Notes: generated by a model not told the origin, from the sequence alone. A stretch of DNA of 64,000 nucleotides from Oxytricha trifallax (GCA_000711775.1 ARYC01001138.1:1-64000); one strand, 5' to 3'. Numbered from the stretch's first letter, positions 11,464-23,714 are shown. Made by a program: numbers and translations.

Positions 11464-13932
11464 TCACTCTTTATTTTTTAATGATTTAAAATACTTTATA
11501 ATCTTTGAGAGAAGATTTTAATTTGGCCCATCAAATTATAAGGAGTAGTGTTCAATTAGCTCTGATTTTTCAATAATTGTACCATTTCCATCAATACTCT
11601 AAGTCGTATAATTTAATGCAAAAATATGCCTTAAATTAACTATTTTACCCTCTTATTTTTTGCAGTCAGTAATCTGTGACTCTTCATCCATGCTTAATTT
11701 TGACTCTTTTTATTTTGATTATTTCCCTTATTTAATATTTTGCTTATGTTTTCGCTTGCTTTCACGTTTTGAGGATATTTGGGAGCTTTCCTATGTTAGA
11801 ATTTGAGCCTCAGCTTTAATTTTGTTTGTAACTTCGTTGAAGCATTTTTCAGAAATTTCTTCGTAACTATTTTAAATTTGTTCATCTTTCTTGAGCACAA
11901 CAGCTTGCTTCTTCTTAGAGTTTTACTTTTCATGCGCTGGTAATGAATCACTTAAATTTGATTTTTGCTTCTCAGTATTTTCAATCTTACAATCTTATTG
12001 TTTCGATTTTTAATCTTTAATTTGCTTGGAATTTGTGCTTTTTCGTTCTATATCAGCTATCTTCAGTTCTCTTCTTCGTTTAGATCTTTTGCTAAGAATT
12101 TTTTCATCTACTTTGGGAGAAATCTAATCTTTGACAATCTTTTTAGTATGTTTTAAACCTTCCGCTTACTTTTTATTTGGGTTTTAAGTTTGCTTCGATT
12201 TCGAATTTGATCTAATAATCTAACAATCCTACTTTTCTAGATTATTTGCTGCTTGTAACAAGATAGATCTGGGATTTAATTTCTAATTTTTCTCAAATTT
12301 ATCTTTAAGAGCTTTGAAATTATTGATGCCTAAAATTTGATTATTCAGGTAGTTTTTATACTTAAGCTCAATTCTTTAACATAAAAGTTCCAATTCTTTT
12401 AAGAATTTGTACTAAGTATTTCTTTCTTATAAGTCCAAGGCGATATCTTTGATTATTTTCATTTATCTAAACAATGCTTTTATTTCTTCTTCGCTTTCAT
12501 CGATTTTTTAAGAATAGATAAATTGAAAAGTTTATTTTAGTTCCTTCTCTTTTTTCTTAATGTGATTTATAGCTTTCTTTACATATCTCTTTGATTTCTA
12601 TTTAGGCAAGGCTTTTATGAATTCTTAAAATTTTTACAGAAATTTTAAATGAGAATTAAAATTTTTCTCGCTTATTTTATCTTAAACTTCATAAAGCTCA
12701 GAATTTTTTACTTGTACATTCGATTCAATTTATTCAAAACTATTTTCTTTGCTTACTGTTGAATTGGATTATATCTATACCTATATAGCTTTGACGGGAT
12801 TGATTAAGAAATTTAAGTTTAATTATGAGTTACTCAAACTTTCATTATATTCTTAAACATGATTTGATTTAACATCTATTGTATTTTAGTCCTAAATATT
12901 TACAGTTTCAAAAATCAAAATATTATCTTGATTACTTTCTTAATTTTGTGATTAATTTTAAGTTTCATCTGTAACTATTTGCCCCTCCTCAATTTCTGTA
13001 TCTTGATCTAAAAGTACCTTTTCTAATTTAATCTTATTCGGTTTCACATTCTCAGAAATTAAATCTGCTTAGACTTCAGATTTGAAAGAGGTTTATTTAT
13101 CAAAATTTAAAATTAAATCAGTCTATTAATTTTCAATCATTTTATCAATTTACTTATCTAAATCGATCTTAGGGGCTTCTACTTCTACTTTCAATAATTA
13201 TGTTTCTACTTTATTTTATAACTATTGTTAATTTTAATATGCTCTAGGCACAGGTGAAACTTTTTCACTTTTTTCACTTAATTTCTTAGGTCTCCCTCTT
13301 TTCCTGACTTAGTTTGAATTTTAAAGTATCAAGTCATTTTAAGAACTTGAAGTTCTTTTCCCTTCAATCAGATTTTATTTTTTATTCTTACTACCAGTAA
13401 ATTTCTTGACAAATGAGTTGGTTTGCTGAGAACTGGAAATTTATTAATACTTATTTGGAGTCTTTGAAGCTTTTCTCTCTTTTACCACTATAGGGGAATT
13501 TACTTCCTTCTTGGTCGAGTGAGGTTTTTAATCAAGAATTTTGATTTTACTAATTTCATTCAAAATTACAGGAAGATTATTCTTTGACTATTAAACGGCA
13601 TGAAAACTCTATGATTATTGAGGGAAATTTACCGGATTTTCATCCTTGAATTAAAAACTATCTCTCACGCTAATATCAGACAAATTTGAGTTCCTATTAT
13701 TAAGACTTTATTGTTATGTTTGCTACTTTTTGAATTCCAATTCTTGACTGTTAATATCACTAAACCTTGTGTCATTCGTACTTTGATAGTTTTAATTGTT
13801 GTATGAGAATGGTTGGAACTACTGATGTTGTTGCGATTGAAAATTTTATTAATACTAAAATTAATGCTCATTAATCATTAAAGGAGTGTAATTTTATAGG
13901 TTAAGCCCTTAAAATTTATGATAGTTTTGCAT
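11464..13932 (-). CDS. AT-hook protein 1 (shared C-terminal domain family)
   Basis: An uninterrupted 822-codon frame in the ciliate code, ATG at 13930-13932, TGA at 11464-11466, with no IES or intron. The N-terminus is Gln/Asn-rich. One AT-hook (KRGRPKK) at ~residue 211 predicts minor-groove DNA binding. A Lys/Glu-rich helical block (~430-520, containing IKALFRQMKIIKDIALDL) resembles the helical block of the AT-hook gene at 49.2 kb. The last ~58 residues carry the family domain (YTTQSIDGNGTIIEKSELIE). The gene lies wholly between the even and odd MDS clusters of the calpain gene, in DNA that might be discarded when that gene is unscrambled. Chromatin function is inferred from the AT-hook only. 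Confidence 0.85.
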
Positions 13933-14227
13933 CCCTTAATTTTGATTGTTAGTAGGTTGAATTTAAAAAGGATTCTAAATCTAGCCTTAAAGTTAATATT
14001 GATTGAAGTTTTAATGCGATTAGTTTCCTTAGTTTTACATATCTCGAAAGAATTTTTTATATAATTATTATAAATTTAAATTATTTTGATTAAAGATAAC
14101 AGACAAATTTCTTGAATGTTCAAATTGTTGGAATTTTTTAAGTAAATTTAAATTACAATCAATATTAATTTTTTATAAGAAATATCATTAAACGAATTTT
14201 AGATGTTTATTTAATGCTTGATCAACT

Positions 14228-16270
14228 TCATTAAAATTATATTTTTTTTAAATCATATAATTTAAGATTATAAATTAAAACTTCTTTGGCTGTCTTATAC
14301 ATTTAATCAATTTTAGAATCTGGCAAATTCATTTGATTTTTCTTAAGAGCTCTTTGTAATCTTTCCATGACATTTGGAGACACATCAGTTATCCCCTCTA
14401 CAATGATGTACTTGAGCTGCCTGCTTGTGGAGCACAGGTCAATGAGTGCCATGATACCCTAGTCGCTGATTTTATTGTCTGAGATGTCCAGGTAGTCCAG
14501 AGTGGTGTTGTGGTTCTGCTTAAGGCAGTCCACCAACTAAATTATTGAAAAGTCACTTAGGGCATTCCCCGCAATCTTCAAACGTCTGATCCAACTCAGG
14601 TATGTGCTCTCTATTTGGGGCAATATGGTAAAAAGCTCATCTTTGGTTTATTCTGTAGCAAATTATTATCTTTATTGTTACTCTTATATTTGCTATTTTG
14701 ATTATTCTATTGAGAAGAGAAATTATTATTTATATTAATTTTTAAATTTTGCAGGCTTTGATGAATCATAAAACTTCTTGTTTAATTAAGATATTTTCTA
14801 TATAATAATTTTACCTCCTATGTCGTATTATTTTCTAGAATAATCTTATAAGGTTTAAATTATATTTAAAAGAAGAATTTCATTTGATACTTCTGAACAT
14901 CATTTGATTAAGCAAATATAAATTTGTTATTTTTGTTGACTTCAAATGATTTGACTTTGTCTTCAATTTTGTTCATTTTCCCATTTATTTATAATAATTC
15001 TTTTGTAAGGTGGATGCAGGCTACTTATAAGTCTAGGATCGTTTTATTATAGCACGCAAGTCACCTTGAATTCTCTGACCAAGGGATTTATTTGTATAGT
15101 TTGAGTTCTTTGGATGAGGGAAGCCAAAACTTGGTGCCCATTCATCGTCATATCTGACTCCAAAGCAATTATCTGGAAAATCTCTCCCTGCAATTACGCA
15201 GTTGAACATTTCCATAAAGTCCTCTAATTTCATAACAAATATACCTTGAAACGTATAGTCAAATGAAGGGTCCATTCCACTCGCTGGAATTAGCCCATGG
15301 ATTTTTGAGTCTTACTAAACGATGCACTTGAGAAGGATTTGCTCCCTTCTCATCTGTTCGTATCTCTCTAACATCAAGAATTGTAAAGAAAAATCTTGGT
15401 TGAATTCCTTTGGCAATAGCCTGACGGTATAAGTTATTTTTTCTTTCATCTTCAACTCCTTAGAACATCTCGAAATCAAGTTTACAGCCTAAAATGCAAT
15501 GGTTGTAACTCAATATTAAATATTTATATATGACATGAAGTTTGGCAAATGCCTTCTCAATCAATGATACTTTCTTACATTATATAGGATAATTAACTTT
15601 AAAAAAATCAAAATATTTATACCTCATTAAAATCTGAAATTATGAAAATTATATTGGTCATGCTAAATAACTATTAATGACTTTTAATACATTATTTATA
15701 TAAATTGTGAATATTTAATTTGTAATAAAAAATAATTGTTCTAATATTGTAAAGAAAGGGATAGGTTCCCCGTTGTCTTTACTAAGAGAAGGTAATCTGT
15801 CGTCTACGATTACGTAAAAGTGAGAACCATTTTTATAAAAGCGGAACACGTACACCCCATACTTCTTGTAATTTTAAACCCATCGTAATAAAGTCAAATA
15901 GCTTCTGCTCTGCTGCCACCATTGAAAGTGCAATCAGAAACTATCTGTATTTAAATCTCCCCTGCACTATTCTATGTCCATACACTTTGTACTCACTCTT
16001 CAAAAATTTTAATTCTTCTTGGGTTGTCTCTGATAGGTTGATCTCAGTAAACCCTGTCATCTTGGGGTATGGTGCTATCTGCTGAGGACGCAGCCACTGG
16101 ATTAAAAACATAAAAAGTAAATAGATTTTCTTGAGGCTGAATTTTAACTACTGTTTTATCTTCTCATTTAAATCACCTTCGAAATAGAGAGGATTGTACT
16201 TTGCCTATGGGCCGAAATCAGGATCCTTGAAAAGTAGCATGTAAAAATTCTCTCTTGACTTTAATTTAAT
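14228..16270 (-). CDS. calpain-like inactive peptidase with LRR tail: odd-numbered MDS cluster of a scrambled gene
   Basis: Odd segments: MDS1 15751-~16270, MDS3 15534-15570, MDS5 15264-15517, MDS7 15066-15242, MDS9 14744-14979, MDS11 14228-14711 (TGA 14228-14230). With the even segments at 10.5-11.4 kb they give, in order, an N-terminal region (LLFKDPDFGP), the calpain linker (IQWLRPQQIAPYP), the protease core, the domain III beta-sandwich (LSLRLTIPGRKNLFVIIS), a Q-rich linker and LRRs. The catalytic Cys position (QGxLGDCWFL) reads QGRFKYRQFL and the His position (GHAY) reads RFFF; only the Asn motif (LKNPW) remains, so it is probably not a protease. A 24-bp IES lies at 16104-16127. Two points are unresolved: a frame offset near 15880 and the true N-terminus, which may lie elsewhere. 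Confidence 0.85.
16104..16127. other. 24-bp IES with AATC pointer in calpain MDS1
   Basis: GATT (AATC on the coding strand) at 16100-16103 and 16124-16127 flanks an AT-only insert. Removing it joins FSLKK to IQWLRP, the normal calpain linker. An equivalent AT-rich insert sits at the same codon in the fragments at 19.7 and 27.8 kb. Confidence 0.75.
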
Positions 16271-16930
16271 TTTTTTAGTCTATTCTTTTATTATAAAAGT
16301 GGTTCCATATCCGAATCAACTGTTTGTGTATCTAATAAAAAAATAAAATCGCATTCTAAATCGATTTAGAAAGCAATGATAAATTTATTAAAAGTAATAG
16401 AAGATAAAATACTATATTGAAGATTGAATAGATAAAAAGTTTTCTTACTAAAAATAAAAAGATTTTATTCTAAAGATAATTTTATGATGATAATTTTATA
16501 TTTAAATTTATTGAAGATATCGATTTAATCTAATTGAATTAGCTTATAAATTTTTAATTAATTAGAATGACAGGATATATGTTTTATCAACAATATATAA
16601 TTAAAAAAAATAAATGCTTGATTTCAATATATTATTAATCAAATTGTATAACTAAATTAAAAAAATTTGATTATTAAATTTACAAACTAGCTTTTAGAGA
16701 GTAGTTTTTAATAATTGATATTTATTAATTCAAATAAATTTGATATACTTCAATTTGATAATTTTAGTATAAATAATTATTATTACATGTGGATTTTAAT
16801 TTAAATAAATTAAACTATAAAAAGAAAGAAATTAAAAACTATCTTAACCAAACAAATAAATATTAGAATTTAATTAAAACACTTATTCTCAATCAAATTA
16901 AATTATTACTATAAATCTTTTGACATATTT
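16271..16930. other. AT-rich spacer
   Basis: No coding frame or repeat recognised; long A/T runs only. Confidence 0.4.
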
Positions 16931-19000
16931 TCATATCTCATTTTTAATTTGATTTATATATGAGTTTCTTTTAACTATAGATAAAGGTTCTTATTAAGAC
17001 TTTATCCTATTCTATTGGCCTTTGTTGTTAATTTATGATGATGATTATTCCATATTTTAAATATCCACTGATCTTCGTTGTAATTTTAAATTATTTTTCT
17101 TCTCTAATAATTCCTAATTTTACTAATGATGTATTTGATTATGGTTTTATGCGCAATTTTCGTTATGCAATTCACTTATAACTATTTCTTATCTGTCCTA
17201 AACCTGGACTACATTTGTGTTAATATGATTACCGAAATTATCAAATTCATTTAATTATTGATTTTTAGATTGATCATTAATTTGGTTCTACCCAGTCATT
17301 TCAGATTTCCTTCGATTTTAAGAGCTTTACCTAATTTAAGGGTTTAATATTTTCAGATGATTAAATTTCCCCTCTGGATTTTTAAAAGTTGACTTATCAT
17401 TTAATTATCGTATTTTGCTCAATACTTTGTCTGTGAAATTTCCAAATGTAATCTATAAAAATGAGTTTCTTTTTATTTATTGGAGTAACCCTTTAAATCT
17501 AAGCATTACATTTTCTATAAGGTTTAAATTTGAATCACTTTACTCTGAGGGATTGTTTACTTTTATCATTATACTAGAAAATGCAATGCTTAATTATTTC
17601 TATCTGTTATATAAAGCAAAGTAGTAGCTTTTTTCTTAACCTTTTAAATCTACTAGTTTATCTGAAATTTTATCAATATATCTCTCGCTGTGTTAAAAAA
17701 TCTAAACAAATTTTTATTCTTATGAAGTTTTTTTATTTGAATTTAAAATTTAAATCTCTTAATTTGATTTTTCTTCTTATTTAATTTCTCGCTTTTTAAA
17801 ATTTTTAGATCCAAAATACTCAATTACTTATTTCTCATAGTCTTCTTATTTGACTAGTAATTTTGGAATAAATATTGGCATTATTTGCTTGTTAACGATA
17901 GTACTTACTTGTGAAATGGTTTATATATTCCAACCAGCTTTCTAAAAGATTTCCTAAACGAGCAAAGACACAGGTTTATCTTTTTTAGTATTATTTTCTA
18001 AAAGTTTTGTTTAAAGTTAAATCTTTTCCTGTAAATGATTTTCGTGGTTATCATGTTCTGATATGATTGGATTCTATTCTTAAACTTTTGGAATTTTTAT
18101 CTCAATTTCGCAAATTTGTTAGTGGGAGAGAAGATTTATTTCAGGAAGAGTATCAACGTCCTTTTAACTTTAATAATTATCTTATTATTATTAATTGGAT
18201 TAAAAGTTATCTTGTAATGCAGCAGGCTATTAAGCAATTTTCATTTAAAGAATATTCTCAACTTCTAAAACTGTGTCATTATTTTATTATAATATGCTCA
18301 TATTAAATTCATTAGTAGATTGAAGATCATTCAAAGATCTCTAAGCCATAATCTCGATTGGCTTACTTTTTTGTTCAATTATTTGAAGTCTATTAATTTG
18401 TTACAAAGTGAGCTGTTTTTCACATTCTTCAATAAATTTTTATTATTGAATCTTTTCAATTTAAACTTATATAACGCTTTCTTAAGTTTTCAATTCCTTT
18501 TAAATTTAACTTTCTTATTCTTCTTAATTATCAGTTTATTGATAATTCGGTTTGCTTTATTTGTGCTTTTAAACATTGACTTTGATAGGCTATTTTTTGT
18601 TTTTTTAATTTGCATTTTCCTACTTTTAACATGGCTATGATTTACTAATTTATGCCAATACTTATTAGCTGCCTTAATTTGCTTATTAATTTAAAAATTA
18701 ATACAATTATAACCTATTTTACTAATCCATTTCATATAATTAGTCGAATTTTAAATTATTGCTAATACCTTTTTAATCGTTATTACTAGAAATCTGATTT
18801 ATCTATTTATAATAATGAGAAACATTTTTACTAGTTTAAGGTTATATAGCCTCATATATTTGTTCAGGAATTTTCTAATTTGCATTATTAATTTACTGAA
18901 AAGTCTAGTCAAAAGATTTTAGAAAATTCAAAACTGATAATTCCTCTCTACTATCATTAGTGGATTGCTCATAAATTGAAGTTTATGGAATAAATGGCAT
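16931..19000 (-). CDS. Gln/Asn-rich hypothetical protein, intact founder of a three-copy family
   Basis: An uninterrupted 689-codon frame in the ciliate code: ATG 18998-19000 (MPFIPQTSIYEQST), TGA 16931-16933, with dozens of TAA/TAG Gln codons. The N-terminal third has a short helical start (ELSVLNFLKSFDQTFQQI) and Q/K-rich coiled-coil-like sequence. The middle holds a hydrophobic conserved block (VSTIVNKQIMPIFIPKLLVK), then ERYIDKISDKLVDLKGQEKS and LRFKGLLQQIKRNSFLQI. These blocks recur in degenerate copies at ~25.2-26.7 and ~30.5-32.3 kb, so they mark the family. No AT-hook, no known domain. Absence of IESs resembles the neighbouring AT-hook genes. Confidence 0.75.
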
Positions 19001-19494
19001 GATAAATGTTTATCTTTTAATTTTTGAAGTATTATTTTTAACTCTTTATCAAGTGATTTCTTAAGATTTACAAGGTTTTTGTTTATTAATTTCTTTCAAA
19101 TTTTATCTCTTTGGCATTCTAAGACTTTAAATTGAAATAATTATTAATAATTAATATTTTTTAAAATCGTTTATATTACGAGGATAATGAGCTTAAATAT
19201 TTAAATTTGCATGTAATTCATAAATTTAAAATTAAATTGCTTTGAAAAAACAGAATATATCAATATTTAAAATTTCATTCAATCCCTATTAAATAAATAA
19301 AGTAAAAAATTAGAATTTTATTGAATTATTTATGTTATCAGTAATTTGGCATTTATTTATTTTATAAAAGGCTTAAATTATTCAATATATTTTCAAAATA
19401 ATAGGATCTAATAAAAATTATTTAAAAGTTAATCAGTAATAAAATATGAATTTATATTTGAGTTTTAATTGATGGCAATTTTTCAAATGAGCAA

Positions 19495-19799
19495 AATAAA
19501 TAGTTTTTGCTCTGCTGCCATCATTAAAAGTGACATCAGGAACCATCTGTTGTTAAATCTCCCCTGCACTATTCTATGTCCATGCACTCTGTATTAGCTC
19601 TTCAAATATTAGACTTCGTCAGGTGTTGCCTGTGAGAGATTAAGCTCAGTGAACCCAGCCATCTTTGTTTATGGTGCTATCTGCTGAGGACGAAGCCACT
19701 GGATAATAAATATAAATAATAAAAATAGATTTTCTTAAGGCTGAACTCCAACTCCTGTGCTAACTTCTCATTAAAATCAACTTCGAAATATATAGAATT
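19495..19799 (-). pseudogene. calpain MDS1 fragment, left half (split by a transposon-like element)
   Basis: Minus-strand copy of the calpain N-terminal half: QGRFNNRWFLMSL (active-site Cys position is Arg), the linker region, the same small AT-rich IES near 19700, then the LxxELEFSLKK region. It stops at 19799 where the 19800-21010 element begins; the missing continuation resumes at 21011. Divergent from the 15-16 kb gene and lacking all later segments, so it cannot make a calpain. Confidence 0.8.
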
Positions 19800-21010
19800 C
19801 AAAACCCCAAAACTCCTTGGTGAATTTATATGTGTTTTATTGATGAGGATAATATTGGGGATTAGGGTTTCTTTTTGATTAATATCATTTTTTTGGTTAG
19901 ATTCAATGCAATTTATTATTTTCATAGTAAATATTTTTATTCCTATATATTTTATCAACTCAACAATCTTATAAATGTTATGTAGAAATTAATCCACGAA
20001 GAAAATTGAAATGATAGTATATTTTTTGTTTGCTTTACTTATTTAAATAAACTATTAAAATTTTATGAAAATTACTTCATATAATTCCTTGAGACTCCAT
20101 TTTTTAGATGATTTGGTACCAATAGAGTTTAAATTATTTAGAACATGGTTCAAATTAAGTTTTTAACCAGATTGGAACTTTGCAATTCAAAGCTCATTAG
20201 ATTAAAACTAGGTACTAATTAAGTTTTGGTACTATAAAATTGGTACCAAATAAAATTTAACTGATTTAGAACCGGTTCTTATTAAATATAATTTAATTTG
20301 CGTTCTAATTTAATGGAATTTAATTGGTTAAAATGGAAATCCATCTCTGAATTTTGTAACAGTTTTATCATACTTTCTCCATTTCTCTTAACAGGGTTGA
20401 CCTTCTATAAGATACTCATATTTAATAGGTGTCTAAAAATTTATAGAAATTTTATATACAAAATTTTAAGATTTATATCCATTTATAATACTTTTAGAAC
20501 TAAAAAATCACATGATTGTGGTAAACAATCACCTTAAAACCACTCATTTTAAGCAAATTGTTTATTTAAATTTTCATAAAGTTTACAAACCACCAAACCA
20601 TTTTGTAATGGATGAAAATATGTTATAAAGAATGCAAGCTAAAAGAATTGATGGAATTTAATTGAATTTGAAAATACTTTATGATGAAAATTTCAAAAAT
20701 AATGCACATAAATGCCAAATTTTGAAATGATGCAATCATCAAATTTCCAAAAAAAATATCAATAAAAGTAATAACTAATGTAAAACAGAGAGAAAAGTCA
20801 CTCATACTTATCTTTTTCAAATAAAAATGCTATAACATATTTAAAAATATGATAAAATATAAGTTGTCAAAAAATAATGATCATATCAAACTTTAATATT
20901 TTCATAACAAGGGCGAAAGAAATTTTTCCTATAACAAGTAAATCCAAATCACCAACATTACACCCATCAATCAAAGAAGATATAAAACTCATTAAGGGGT
21001 TTTGGGGTTT
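19800..21010. mobile_element. 1.2 kb TBE-like non-autonomous element with telomere-like inverted repeats
   Basis: The left end CAAAACCCCAAAACTCC and right end GGGGTTTTGGGGTTT (20996-21010) are inverted copies, and similarity continues inward ~70 bp (TTTGATTGATGGGTGTAAT versus TTTTATTGATGAGGATAAT). The flanks share AATT, or ATT in the ANT style of TBE targets; comparison with intact calpain copies shows the insertion point within GGATTGTACTTT. The interior is AT-rich, with repeated TTGGTACCA motifs near 20110-20250 and no transposase frame I can recognise. TBEs of oxytrichids are about 4 kb, so this is a deleted or MITE derivative. Confidence 0.8.
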
Positions 21011-21205
21011 AATTGTACTTTATCTTTTAGCCGAAATCAGGATCCTTGAATAGCAGTTCGTAGTCCAAGACACTCTGCTCCTTGATGACCTGGCACTTCT
21101 AATCTGCCAGCATGATTTCAATTATATGCTTCACTTCCTGAGCGTTGTTTGTCTCCATGACTGTGTTTGCGTATAGTGGCTTCGATTCTAGTGGAACTAT
21201 TTAAA
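21011..21205 (-). pseudogene. calpain MDS1 fragment, right half
   Basis: Continuation of the fragment at 19495-19799 after the element: the DPDFGP-type block, then the region encoding VLDYELLF and PLESKPLYANTV-like sequence found in the copies at 33.2 and 36.8 kb. It ends near CTAGTGGAACT, the same boundary as those copies, suggesting an MDS end. Confidence 0.75.
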
Positions 21206-22082
21206 AATAGATTCAATTTTAATTTGTTTTTTAGTATAATTTATAAGATTTTTTTTTTAAAAATGCTAATTTTTCTTTTCATTAAATAAATAATTTTATT
21301 CCCACACTGTTTAAGTTATTTTCAATTATAATTTCTATAACTTAAGTTTTAACCATTCTTAGACGCTTTCTTATATTAGACTGCAAAGAGAAGAGTTTTA
21401 TAAATATATTATAAGTAAGATACTTTTAATATATTAGGGAAATTACCAAGCTTTAAATAATTAATAGATGATAATATGCTCTATTTAAATTCATATATTT
21501 TAAAATAGAATAAAACTTTAAGTTTCTGTTTTCATAGTTATTTAGAAACCTACACTACAATATGCTATTTCTTTAATATAGATTTAAATATTTTTTAATT
21601 ATGATTTATATACTTTTTAGTACTTATATTAAATTAATTAGATTTTTACCAATAATATATTATAAATTGATAAGTAAGTATAAAAGGCTTATTTATATTA
21701 AGCAATTGCTTAAATAGATGTATATTTCAATGTGTTTTAATTATTTCAAAATAAAAAGATATTATAATTTAATTATAATTTTCTTAGCTAACTTTTGTAC
21801 ATTAAAATTAACATTTAAATGTTCTTATTGTAAAATTTTTTATGAATAATAAGACATTTACATCGAGTAAATGCTATAAATTAATAATATTTTTAAATAA
21901 TTATCTTTGTTCTTTATTTTTCAAAAATTAAAGATTATTTTTATCTTCTAAATGTATTTTCTTTTTAGATTAAAACTAAAGTTATAATATTATATGAGTT
22001 TATATAAACAGTCTTAATAAAAAAACGAGTTCATAAATCTTTTTATATGCAATTAATTAATTATTCAAGCTCATATATACAA
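21206..22082. other. AT-rich spacer
   Basis: No frame, repeat or RNA gene recognised. Confidence 0.4.
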
Positions 22083-23714
22083 TCATGTAGTATATAAATC
22101 CTTTAATTGATTAAAACTTTATTACAGTCTATCCCCGAAGTCTCTCTTAGTCGACTGAAATTTGTGCTAGCATTTTATCATTTCCTTTGGAGGGCTAATT
22201 ATTTAGCCAGTTCTCCTGTCATACAGCGATTGCTTGTAAATTAAAGCCACTTCATTCATAATAATTAAATTGACTTCGCATTCTTATTTTTATATTTGAG
22301 AAGTTTATTGTACTTATTGAAATTCTTAAGTTGACTGAATGTTTTCTTGAATAAAATCTTTATCGTTGTTTTAAAGTGAAGATTGAATAATGGCTTCATT
22401 TTATAATATTTGTTCTTCACATATTTCTTAATTAATAGAGTCAGAACTTTAATGATTATTTTTTGAATCCTCAATTTAAATTGGTAAGTTTGAAAGTCTT
22501 TATTTTACTTCATTCAAGCATTCATTACAGTTAATTTGAATAATTTGAGATTAGCCAGAATTTAAAAATACTTAAATACTCTAGTTTTGTATTATGTTTA
22601 GCAGTGATTATAAGATCTCCTGAATTAAGATTAAATCTTAATTTTGAATAATACATCTCTGATCAGATAAAATTCCAAATAAGTTTGTGAGACTTACAAA
22701 TGTTGAAGCATCTTCAAGTTATTTGGAAGCACTTTATAAACCTTAATTATTCTTGAGAGCATCTTCAAGGTCGCAAGTTAAGTCTGCTAGAAATCTATAG
22801 GTGCTTGTAAAATTATCAAACTAAAATGGCTGACTCTAATTAATAGTTGAACTGTTGTTGTCAATAGAATTATTAAATTAACTTTTCTGGCTTTAGTGTT
22901 TTAAGTTTTTAAGCTAAGATTTTAAAAGCTTATTTTACAATTTTAATCCTCTTCTGTTAAATGTATGATTGTTGGGCTGCTATTATTTAAGAATCGATTT
23001 CTATTAGTTTTAGATTGGGTCAAAGCATTACTATTCTTGGTTTATCTAATCATCTAATTACAAATTTATGTTATAAGATTCATCATGATTAAATCTTTAA
23101 ATTTGTTATTTTGATTCTTCAACCGCTAAAAATTAAATATCATTTTCGACTACTAAATTGTCGGATTTTTATAAATTTGAATCACTAAGCTCCATTTTTA
23201 TCTAATTTTCACAAATCTATTTTTGGCCTCGTTTGGGTTTTCTTTCTTCATTTTATTAATCTTTTATAGTTTAATTATTCATATTTTTGATTTAATCCTC
23301 TTAATTTTATACATTTAAGCTTTCACTTTTTTCCTCAATCAGTCTCATTCGCTTGTTCCTACTTTATTTCTGATTCTAATTTTCAGTTTTTATTTATTTT
23401 TACTTCACAAAGCTACTCTGACTAATTTAAGGAACTTTCTCTCCTTCAGTGGAAAATCTGATTTATGTTTCAACCCTCTAGGTGCTTTTTCTAGGTCGAC
23501 CTCTTTTTCTCTTAACTTCAAAAGCCCCTTAATCATATTTTTAAATATCATCTTTGCCAAAGTTAATGACGCTCTGCCTGTACTATTAATTTTGATAAGA
23601 TGTTTTGTTTTAATTTCCTTTGTAACTTTTTGAATTACTTCTCAGTTTTTTGTCTTATTTGTTTGAACTTTATTGTCGGGATAAATGTTCAAAACCTTTT
23701 TTATGTCTTCCCAT
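22083..23714 (-). CDS. AT-hook protein 2
   Basis: Intact 543-codon frame (ATG 23712-23714, TGA 22083-22085), no IES. AT-hook KRKRGRPRK at ~residue 70. A helical block around residues 310-400 (FVSLTNLFGILSDQRCIIQN) followed by a conserved NCNECLN motif is shared almost word for word with AT-hook protein 3 (FVNLTNLLGILSDQSFLISQ), so these two are sister paralogs. The C-terminal family domain is ALIYKQSLYDRRTGQIISPP and onward. The acidic, Gln-rich linkers are low-complexity. Predicted nuclear DNA-binding protein from the AT-hook; partner and role unknown. Confidence 0.85.

Noticed and set aside
18067-18640. Hydrophobic plus-strand frames suggesting membrane proteins
   Set aside because: Shadows of the Gln/Lys-rich minus-strand gene at 16931-19000; the same explains plus-strand hydrophobic frames near 2286, 11965, 45650 and 46086.
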